This document shows, one piece after another, positions 6,796 through 13,624 of a DNA stretch of 14,542 nt. The stretch is taken from NCBI GenBank assembly GCA_002373855.1, contig DFKO01000107.1:1-14542 (forward strand). The letters are read 5' to 3'. The number at the start of each line of letters is the position of its first letter. The stretch's first letter is position 1. The notes beneath the pieces are model-generated. The model searched no databases. It worked only from the letters and a program-made list of their open reading frames with translations, and was not told the DNA's origin. The position numbers and the translations under genes were made by a program. This stretch comes from Lachnospiraceae bacterium UBA3643 (GTDB taxonomy: Bacteria; Bacillota; Clostridia; Lachnospirales; Lachnospiraceae).

Positions 6796-9700
6796 CATAT
6801 CTGTCACACCTGCCGTGAGATTCTGTGTATCCACATAAATCGTATACGGTGAGAAGTGGGTCGCAGTAAATGTCATACACGGAACACCGTCAATTGTAGT
6901 AAACTTTACTGCCTTGTCATCAATCTGACCGTTAATTACTGCCGCGGCTTTATTGTTGCCGGCATAGCTCACGAGGTCGTCCGGTATAGGCAGAGTGATT
7001 GTCACAGCCAGATTCTCGCTGTTGGCCACAAGATATGTACCTGTCGAATCATAGAGAGAAATATCAAATGCTACATACTTGATATTCTCAAAGTCATCAC
7101 CGTACTTAGCTTTTAATGCTGCCTCAACCTGTGCAGACGCAACAGCGGAGTCGGTAACCTTTACGACAAAATTGTCTGTAGATCCTGCAACCGTGGCATA
7201 AGCAAGGTTTTTATTGTTATTATCGATAGTTTCTGTCGTAACATTTACAACAGTTCCACCTGACTTGTTGCCGCTTGCGGAATTACCTCCGTTATTATTT
7301 CCGCCGTTATTATTATTGTTGTTGTTATTGTTATTATTTGTTTTGTTATTGCTTGCACTGTTACCCGAAGTAGACGACTTGTATGTAGCCGTCACTTTTA
7401 CATTACCGCTCGGCATGATAAATGTCGCCGAAGCAGACTGGGCATTTGAAAAACTGATATTTGTATTGGATGTAGTCCACTTATCAAATACCTTTCCGGC
7501 AGGTGCAGAGTAAGCAGTAATCGTAACGACAGTTCCCGGACGGTACTGGCCTGATCCTGCTCCGTTTTCAACTACTACGGAATATGCAGTATTGTTAGAT
7601 ATGGAGTTCTGGCTCTGGGATCCGCCGCCACCGCTGGGAGTAGGTGTAGCACCACTTGGCGCCGGTGAAGCACCGCTTGGAGCAGGCGATGCGCCGCTTG
7701 GTGTAGGGCCGCCGCTGGGCGTAGGATTTGTACTCTTTGGTACAAATACAGCAATAGCCTGTCTGTTTTCCGTTACGTTCTTAATACCGTTTGAATTATC
7801 AAAATACCAGTAACTGAACTCGTTGCCCGCATTTGAAGGCAGCTTCGGAGTCGGATCGTTATCCGGATAATATCCGTTATATCCGGCCAGTACACTGATC
7901 TTTTCATATACTGTCAGATCATCATTAAGGAATGTAATGATAAACTCGGAGTCAAGATATTTAATATATACTTCATCATTATTTGCCGCCTCGTACGCTG
8001 CGGTAACAGTACACTCAGGATATGTCCAGATTGTAACTGTTGCATCTTTATCAAATGCAGTATCGGAAATGTTTGAATCGGCCGGTATGGTCACATCAAG
8101 GGACGGAGATCCGTTATCAAATGCCTGGGTCGCAATACTTCTGATCGTATCGGGAAGTTTTACTTCCGTTAATGTCTTACATCCGTCAAATGCCTTATTA
8201 GGCAGCGATGATATGGTAGTATCCGAAAGGTCGGCTTTTGTAATATATTCACAGCCGGAGAAAGCTCCGCTCTTCATACTTGATACATTTGCAAGATTAG
8301 GATCGTTTGCCGTATCGACCCATATCTCCGAACTGCTCCTGTTTGTACCTCTCGCGGGGAGACATGTATTGATCTCAAGTGTACCATCGTCTTTGTTCTC
8401 ATAGAGAATATAATTATCAAACGTATAATTAGGATTATTATTTGTTCCGATCGCAGTCAGGCTGGTACATCCCTGAAATGCCGAAGTACCGATGGTCTCA
8501 CAGTCATCGCCTATTATGACTGACTGAAGTCGCTCGCATGAGTCAAATGCGTAATCGGGCAGTGCTTTTACACCGGGCATCGCTATTGAAAGTATCCAGT
8601 CATTACCTTTTACAAGCTGTTCATGAGTTGTATCGCCTACTGCATTAAGAGGAGTTGTCTCATTCATCTGACCGGAGAAGAGACCTGCCGTATAACCTCC
8701 GTTTTCAGCATATACATCAGTATAAAGGTTATTTGCTGCATCCTTTAAGTTGTTATCTCCGTATACAGCCTGCTTCGTATATGCTGTATCCAGATCATCA
8801 GCAACTGACGGTACATAGATCCAGTCTTTTTTATTGGTATTTGAGGCATCATTAGCCAGAAAACTCTTTACATCAATTGACTCTATGGCCTCAGGCAATG
8901 TGATATAAAGGGTAGAATCAATGATTGCCTGCTCTTCATCATTAAGAGCCTGACCACTCTGATACTTTGTCCTGATATCAGCATCTACATCCGTATAGTG
9001 AGGATAATCGATAAGAGTTACGAGACCTGTCATCTCATCCATAATACATGTGAGATTCTGAGGCGAAGGGCTCTCATAGCAGATGCGGACGCTGTCTCCG
9101 TTTATCTTGTCAGGCCCCATGGCATATTCAAAGGGCGCATAGCCATCCTCAACAAGGCCTTTGAAATAAAGTTTGCTGCCTCCTGTATAGAAAGCATTTG
9201 CTCCTATATCAGATAGAGTCGCCGAGTTGCCGGGCACGGCAAAGTCAATATGCTCAAGTACCGGGCAGTCGTAGAATGCCTGGGAACCGATAGTCTCAAT
9301 GTTTGGTCCCATAAGTACATACTCAAGCTGGGGACAGTCTGCAAATGCATTATCTCCCATTTCTTTAAGGGAATCGCCGATATATACTTTCTTAAGAATC
9401 GCAGATGACTGGAATACGGAATCATCAATCTTTTCAATTGAACCATCCGGAATAGTCAACTCGTTGATATAATCCTTTACTTCATCAAGACATCCTGATG
9501 CCATATCGGAAATATTATATTTTGCAACCTGGCTGGGTATAGTCAGATCGATTTCTTCAGGGTCATCAATAAACTTACATGAAATAAGCTGGGCTGTACC
9601 GTCATCATTTACTGACAGTTCGTATCTGTACTTGCCGATACCGACTTCATAATGATCGGTAGTACCGTCGTTATATACATAGGGTACATAGTCAAGAGTC

Positions 9701-11568
9701 TTTGTGGATGCATACCATGTTGAATACCTGGGATTTGCAAATGTCTTGTCGTTATACTCTCCCGGTGTCACATTATTTTTATTCGAAGGACCGTAAACAT
9801 ACAGTTCTTCATTTTCAACATCCTCAAAGAGGTTGCTGTCATAATATGCATACATGTTTGCCGCATCTGCAAACTTAAGGAGTCCCACATCCTTGCATCC
9901 GTCGAAAGTATTCATGGGTACTCTGTCAAGGTCACCTACAGCTGTACCAAAGTTAAGCGGCATCACAACTGTATTAAGGTTGTATCTGTTTGCAAACAGG
10001 TAGTCACCAAGTCCTGAAGAATATGTAGTGTCATTTTCGTCCTTTAGCTGATATCCGTTTGTATAGCTGTATGATTCATCCTGATTTGCAGACGTAAATG
10101 TCTTGCTGACATAATCCCCGAGATTTTCAGGGAAATCAAACTCAGTGAGCTTACAGTTTGTACCAAGTCCCGCATCCATTGCAAAAGCTGCTTTACCAAT
10201 ACTGAAAGCATTTGTAGACGGGAATGTCACGCTGGAGATATTGGGACAGTTAAAGAAAGCATACTCTCCGACCGTACATCCGAGAGAATTGGCAAATGAT
10301 ACTGTATCAAGGGCTGTACAATCGGCAAAAGCACCGAAACCGATATCTTTGCATGATTTGGGAATGGAAATACTGGTAAGCTGGGTACATCCCCTGAAAG
10401 CCTCCTTACCGATACACTCAGTCTGATCAACCAGATTAACCGCAGTCAGATATTCACAGTCCTTAAATACATAGTTACCAATATAGGTAACTGATGCAAA
10501 CTGCACGACATTGATATATGAATTTTCAAAAGCGGAATCACCGATAAGTGTGATACCATCGGCAACTACAAGATTGTTTACAAGTTTCGTATCCTTAAAT
10601 GCATTTTTACCGATACCGCCGATATCCTGGGCATCAATGTACTTATATCCGAACTCATCATACTTTGTACCGGCCGTCGTGATATCGGAAGCGTTGTTAA
10701 GTATAACAATATAAATATTTGATTCATCGGGAATGGTCTTGGGAGTACCGTCATCACCTCTGTATGTCTGGCCCTGGGAGAAGTTGGCAATCTCCTTAAG
10801 GGTGTATCCGCGGCGGCCATTCTGATCACAGTAGTAAAGCTTCTGCTTTTCGGAAGTCATATCTCCGGCAACCAGGTTGAGCGTATCCGTTGACATATTG
10901 ATATCGGCAAGGGTTGCAGGCTCCACACCATTCTCATCTATATATGCCTGTCTCGCCGCATTATATTTGGCGATCCATGTTGTATATCTTGTATTATCAA
11001 TGAAGTATCTCTCAAGTTCAGCCCTGTCTGCTTCATTGGGGAGATCGTATGTAACAGAAAAATCATCAGCGGAATGGGTGCCCCAGAAAGTGTCATATGT
11101 GCTCTTTGCAATGACATCGTAACCTGTATAAAGACGTCCGCTCAGGTTAAGAGTATCCACACTGTAGCTGTCATTATATCCGCAGATAACACCTACTGTA
11201 GAACCGCTGATACCCTCGGGAGGAATAAAATATTTATATTTCCATACAAGAGTATCCCTGCCGTTGACCTGTCTGATTTCGAATGAACTGTATACGTCTC
11301 TGCCTGTGGAATCAAGTACCGAAGCATTATCGAGAGTAAATTCTCCGTTTCTGCCGTAAGCACTGTCAGTGCTGTAGTCCATGGCAGGATTATTGTTGAC
11401 AGCCGCTGCCTGTGCCATTCCCGAGCCCCCTGCCGGTATGGCCGCAACGATAAGAGCACTGGCAAGCAGTACACCACCTATGCTCTTTCTGATTACATGT
11501 TTTGACTTAGCCGACAACTTCTTTTCGTTTCTGTTATCGTCTTTCTTTACTGATTTTTTCTGAGCCAT
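6673..11568 (-). CDS. Large secreted BspA-type LRR surface protein with TPKTG wall-sorting signal
   Basis: This 1631-residue protein has a Lys-rich n-region (1-28), a hydrophobic core (about 31-45) and a likely signal-peptidase site near AQA (about 52-54). A unique region fills about 60-310. LRR_5 repeats occur in blocks at about 310-475, 515-570, 695-800 and 990-1175, separated by inserts (about 570-690 and 800-990) I cannot assign. Residues 1207-1276 resemble a Listeria-Bacteroides (InlB B-type) repeat and 1327-1396 a divergent InlB B-repeat (KVFDKW, VKVTATYK). Between them is a Pro/Ser/Gly linker (1281-1315), and after them an Asn-rich linker (11 Asn at 1411-1421). A compact, probably beta-rich domain (about 1465-1580) precedes TPKTG (1592-1596), a hydrophobic helix (1602-1618) and a KDKK tail. 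The ATG has GGGAG 6 bases upstream. The sortase gene lies 29 bases upstream, making this its obvious substrate. A binding or adhesion role is inferred. Confidence 0.93.
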   Translation of the reverse strand: MAQKKSVKKDDNRNEKKLSAKSKHVIRKSIGGVLLASALIVAAIPAGGSGMAQAAAVNNNPAMDYSTDSAYGRNGEFTLDNASVLDSTGRDVYSSFEIRQVNGRDTLVWKYKYFIPPEGISGSTVGVICGYNDSYSVDTLNLSGRLYTGYDVIAKSTYDTFWGTHSADDFSVTYDLPNEADRAELERYFIDNTRYTTWIAKYNAARQAYIDENGVEPATLADINMSTDTLNLVAGDMTSEKQKLYYCDQNGRRGYTLKEIANFSQGQTYRGDDGTPKTIPDESNIYIVILNNASDITTAGTKYDEFGYKYIDAQDIGGIGKNAFKDTKLVNNLVVADGITLIGDSAFENSYINVVQFASVTYIGNYVFKDCEYLTAVNLVDQTECIGKEAFRGCTQLTSISIPKSCKDIGFGAFADCTALDTVSFANSLGCTVGEYAFFNCPNISSVTFPSTNAFSIGKAAFAMDAGLGTNCKLTEFDFPENLGDYVSKTFTSANQDESYSYTNGYQLKDENDTTYSSGLGDYLFANRYNLNTVVMPLNFGTAVGDLDRVPMNTFDGCKDVGLLKFADAANMYAYYDSNLFEDVENEELYVYGPSNKNNVTPGEYNDKTFANPRYSTWYASTKTLDYVPYVYNDGTTDHYEVGIGKYRYELSVNDDGTAQLISCKFIDDPEEIDLTIPSQVAKYNISDMASGCLDEVKDYINELTIPDGSIEKIDDSVFQSSAILKKVYIGDSLKEMGDNAFADCPQLEYVLMGPNIETIGSQAFYDCPVLEHIDFAVPGNSATLSDIGANAFYTGGSKLYFKGLVEDGYAPFEYAMGPDKINGDSVRICYESPSPQNLTCIMDEMTGLVTLIDYPHYTDVDADIRTKYQSGQALNDEEQAIIDSTLYITLPEAIESIDVKSFLANDASNTNKKDWIYVPSVADDLDTAYTKQAVYGDNNLKDAANNLYTDVYAENGGYTAGLFSGQMNETTPLNAVGDTTHEQLVKGNDWILSIAMPGVKALPDYAFDSCERLQSVIIGDDCETIGTSAFQGCTSLTAIGTNNNPNYTFDNYILYENKDDGTLEINTCLPARGTNRSSSEIWVDTANDPNLANVSSMKSGAFSGCEYITKADLSDTTISSLPNKAFDGCKTLTEVKLPDTIRSIATQAFDNGSPSLDVTIPADSNISDTAFDKDATVTIWTYPECTVTAAYEAANNDEVYIKYLDSEFIITFLNDDLTVYEKISVLAGYNGYYPDNDPTPKLPSNAGNEFSYWYFDNSNGIKNVTENRQAIAVFVPKSTNPTPSGGPTPSGASPAPSGASPAPSGATPTPSGGGGSQSQNSISNNTAYSVVVENGAGSGQYRPGTVVTITAYSAPAGKVFDKWTTSNTNISFSNAQSASATFIMPSGNVKVTATYKSSTSGNSASNNKTNNNNNNNNNNNGGNNNGGNSASGNKSGGTVVNVTTETIDNNNKNLAYATVAGSTDNFVVKVTDSAVASAQVEAALKAKYGDDFENIKYVAFDISLYDSTGTYLVANSENLAVTITLPIPDDLVSYAGNNKAAAVINGQIDDKAVKFTTIDGVPCMTFTATHFSPYTIYVDTQNLTAGVTDMTPKTGVPAPKWFLSAGLALFGIMLFLWKDKKVLPGTSNPS
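7306..7338 (-). repeat. In-frame AAY trinucleotide run encoding 11 asparagines
   Basis: Eleven consecutive Asn codons, a mix of AAC and AAT, form a short microsatellite inside the large LRR gene. It lies in an Asn/Gly-rich linker between the second InlB-like repeat and the C-terminal domain. Gains or losses of whole codons by strand slippage would keep the frame and change only the spacer length. Confidence 0.85.
7631..7725 (-). repeat. Tandem ~21-base repeat encoding a Pro/Ser/Gly/Ala linker
   Basis: Three imperfect 21-base units, one 18-base unit and a partial unit encode P-S-G-A-S-P-A-like heptads between the two InlB-type domains of the large LRR protein. The composition (Pro, Ser, Gly, Ala, Thr) is typical of extended, possibly glycosylated spacers that lift binding domains off the wall. 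Confidence 0.8.
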
Positions 11569-11597
11569 GACATTCTCCCAAAATGTAATAACTTTAT

Positions 11598-12746
11598 TTA
11601 CTGAATCCTCTTGGCCACTACTACAAACCGGCCATTCTGTTCCTGATAATCACATGTAGACAGTGTGAGCAGCTGATCTCCGTAAAAAGCCCTCACACCC
11701 GTATCATAGAAGCTCTCCGCTTCCATCTCCGCCATATATGAATTAAACTCCTCCTCGGAATTTGCATCTATAAACTGATAATACTTAAATGTAACCTCAT
11801 CCTCGTTATAAACCCTTGACCTAAATGCGTACATTACCTGATAGAGCTGCCTCTCATAAATCGTATCAAACTGAATATATTTATGGCTTTCGTAATAGCT
11901 CTCGCTCTCATATTCTCCGATGGATGAAAACATCCTGCCGCTCTGGAGATGATGACCGTAGATAATATAATTATCGGATCCCCGAAGTACATCACAGTTG
12001 CAATCAAGAAACAGCGTGCCCGCCACATCCTCCTCAGAGTCAAAGTTATGAGTCAGATAAAATTCATTATCGCCGCACTGCATTACAGGATAATCAATTA
12101 TTGTATCGTCAATTTTTATCCATCCTATTAGGTTTTTGTTGGAATTATATAATGTTTTATATTCGGGAAGCACGTCCGGAACAACTATTCCGTCGTCCGT
12201 TATAGTAGCGACATACTCTGTCTGACCGTTATCAAGGGCCTCTGAACCTTTAAGCTCAGCAAGTTCCCTGTATCTCTTTTCGCCTCTGTCGTCATTAAAA
12301 TAAAATATAGCAAAATAACCTATACAGGAAACGGCAATAAGTGCCAGGACTACGATGAGAAATGTCCGTCTGATATACTGGGCTCTCAGTTCTTTTCTGA
12401 CCAGGACTTTCATATCATCGTCGAGGTCTTCAAACCTGGTTCTGCTTTTCCCGGCAGAGCCTGATTTAGCGGTTGATTTTCCGGTTTTCCCCTTAGTGTC
12501 CCCTGTAGCTGTATGGCCGGACGGCTTTCTTTTTTTCAGGCTGTCACGGAGTTCAAACATCTCATCATCAAACTCGTTGCCTACTTTTGATTCAAATTTA
12601 ATCGTCCCGAGACTCAGCATCTGACAGATCTTATCTACATCAGCCGGATTATCCCGGTCATATTTTTCCAAAAGCTTATCTATTTTTTCCTGATCACGCA
12701 CCCTGGCCTGATATTCAGGGGATGATGTGTAATTAAAATTACTCAT
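11598..12746 (-). CDS. srtB: Class B sortase with long cytoplasmic N-terminal extension
   Basis: This transpeptidase of 382 residues joins sorting-signal proteins to the cell wall. The sortase B fold covers about 195-382, with the catalytic His in YGHH (first His about 265), catalytic Cys365 in LTLSTC and Arg373 in GRFVVVAK. The segment NLIGWIKIDDTIIDYPVMQ (about 205-223) and the late helix before the Cys are class B features. A single membrane helix lies at about 128-150. The preceding 127 residues should be cytoplasmic; they contain a charged helical part and a low-complexity Lys/Gly/Ser/Thr stretch (about 72-103), whereas typical SrtB proteins have only a few residues before the helix. I chose the ATG at 12744-12746 (GACGG 8 bases upstream) over a TTG at 12759-12761 that has no suitable ribosome binding site. 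The gene heads an operon with two LRR proteins, the first carrying the TPKTG signal. Confidence 0.93.
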   Translation of the reverse strand: MSNFNYTSSPEYQARVRDQEKIDKLLEKYDRDNPADVDKICQMLSLGTIKFESKVGNEFDDEMFELRDSLKKRKPSGHTATGDTKGKTGKSTAKSGSAGKSRTRFEDLDDDMKVLVRKELRAQYIRRTFLIVVLALIAVSCIGYFAIFYFNDDRGEKRYRELAELKGSEALDNGQTEYVATITDDGIVVPDVLPEYKTLYNSNKNLIGWIKIDDTIIDYPVMQCGDNEFYLTHNFDSEEDVAGTLFLDCNCDVLRGSDNYIIYGHHLQSGRMFSSIGEYESESYYESHKYIQFDTIYERQLYQVMYAFRSRVYNEDEVTFKYYQFIDANSEEEFNSYMAEMEAESFYDTGVRAFYGDQLLTLSTCDYQEQNGRFVVVAKRIQ

Positions 12747-12816
12747 ATATAAAACCGTCAATCGCTATTATGTAAACCTACGAAATCAACATGAAACCAT
12801 AGACATACATAATATA

Positions 12817-12844
12817 ATTTTACAATATAACGATTTTTTTGCAA
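12817..12844 (-). promoter_or_regulatory. Candidate sigma-A promoter for the srtB-LRR operon
   Basis: On the minus strand TTGCAA (12839-12844) and TAAAAT (12817-12822) are spaced by 16 bases in a very A/T-rich gap of 112 bases between trmO and srtB. Transcription would start near 12810, leaving a leader of about 64 bases. No terminator-like hairpin for trmO is visible in the same gap, so readthrough from trmO is possible. Confidence 0.5.
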
Positions 12845-12858
12845 GAAAATTATGTTAA

Positions 12859-13533
12859 TCAGGTCCTTGTAACATCTATGACTTTAATGATATTTTCCTC
12901 GTATTTAAACCTTACATTCATATTTAGAAAAAACATACCGTAAATCTGATCATCTTCTCTTTTGTACCCTGGTCTCGGATCCTGCATGAGGACTTCCTTA
13001 AGGCAAGTAACCTTATTCTCCGGAATCATTTCAAGATATTCATCCGGGATAATGACATCTTTAATGTCTATGCTGACATTATCGGTAAAACCTCCTCCGG
13101 CATCAGGATATGAATCTGCATACGGAAGGTATGGTTTAATATCTATTACAGGTGTATTATCCGCCATATCTACGCCTGATACATGTATTTCCGGTCCGTT
13201 TTCTCCAATTATTATTTTTTCGATTTTTCCACATGTCAGCCCTATATTATTGGGCCTGAACGGTGACCTTGTGGCAAATACACCCATACTTACATTACCG
13301 CCAAGCCTCGGTGGTTTTACTGTAGCATTAAAGCCCGGTCTCACCGCCCTGTCAAAATGAAACAGAATCCAGATATAATCAAAGCCCTCAAGACCTTTAA
13401 ACGCCTCCGGCTGATTGTACGGGGGATAAAAAGTGATCACGCCCTTAACAGACTTAACCACTCCGCTCTGTCTTGGCAAGCCGAACTTGTCAGGGAAATC
13501 CGTATGTATTTTTCCGATATAATCTATATTCAT
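12859..13533 (-). CDS. trmO: tRNA (N6-threonylcarbamoyladenosine(37)-N6)-methyltransferase TrmO
   Basis: This 224-residue SAM-dependent enzyme of the TsaA/VirR (YaeB) family N6-methylates t6A37 of tRNA-Thr to m6t6A, tuning decoding. FGLPRQSG lies at about 17-24, the hallmark RLGG...GVFATRSPFRPNNIGLT at about 76-100, VSGVDMADNTPVIDIKPYLPYAD at about 118-140 and DPRPGY at about 185-190. The length is close to E. coli TrmO (235), so it appears complete. The frame stays open to 13581, but those extra 16 codons pass through the carB terminator hairpin and do not resemble the family N-terminus. MNIDYIGKI matches the usual start (M-x-x-x-x-I-G-x-I). The ATG at 13531-13533 has only a weak TTAAG-type ribosome site. 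Expression probably depends on readthrough of the terminator or an unseen promoter. Confidence 0.93.
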   Translation of the reverse strand: MNIDYIGKIHTDFPDKFGLPRQSGVVKSVKGVITFYPPYNQPEAFKGLEGFDYIWILFHFDRAVRPGFNATVKPPRLGGNVSMGVFATRSPFRPNNIGLTCGKIEKIIIGENGPEIHVSGVDMADNTPVIDIKPYLPYADSYPDAGGGFTDNVSIDIKDVIIPDEYLEMIPENKVTCLKEVLMQDPRPGYKREDDQIYGMFFLNMNVRFKYEENIIKVIDVTRT

Positions 13534-13539
13534 ATTCTT

Positions 13540-13573
13540 AAAATTTAAAACGGCAGCCATAGCGACTGCCGTC
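13540..13573 (-). terminator. Rho-independent terminator after carB
   Basis: On the minus strand the 7-bp stem ACGGCAG (13566-13572) / CTGCCGT (13550-13556) encloses a 9-base loop and is followed by TTTAAATTTT. It lies about 52 bases after the carB stop and directly before the trmO start. A second, weaker hairpin (GGGATT/AATCCC, 13593-13613) sits between it and carB. Confidence 0.75.
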
Positions 13574-13624
13574 TTAATCATTTTTAAATCAGGGGATTAT
13601 CTGTATAAATCCCGGTCTTTATCC

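Noticed and set aside
6276..6818. Plus-strand open frame of 180 codons, and other long plus-strand frames such as 2695-3072 and 7214-7513.
   Set aside because: They lie opposite well-supported genes, have no recognisable domains or ribosome sites, and their composition mirrors the coding strand (for example poly-Leu opposite the Asn run).
12747..12761. TTG start for the sortase, five codons upstream of the chosen ATG.
   Set aside because: No ribosome binding site at a useful distance; the ATG at 12746 has a weak GACGG with good spacing. The difference is only 5 residues.
12778..12810. Ten-codon upstream reading frame (MYVYGFMLIS) in the srtB leader.
   Set aside because: It would begin at the predicted transcription start itself, has no ribosome binding site and no attenuator-like structure follows it.
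13534..13581. Longer trmO reading frame starting at 13581 (or at an internal ATG before the hairpin end).
   Set aside because: The extra residues pass through the carB terminator hairpin, lack a ribosome binding site and do not match the usual TrmO N-terminus; the ATG at 13533 does.
13593..13613. GGGATT/AATCCC hairpin just after carB as a terminator.
   Set aside because: The stem is only 6 bp and no clear U-tract follows; the hairpin at 13550-13572 is the better terminator. It may be an auxiliary structure.
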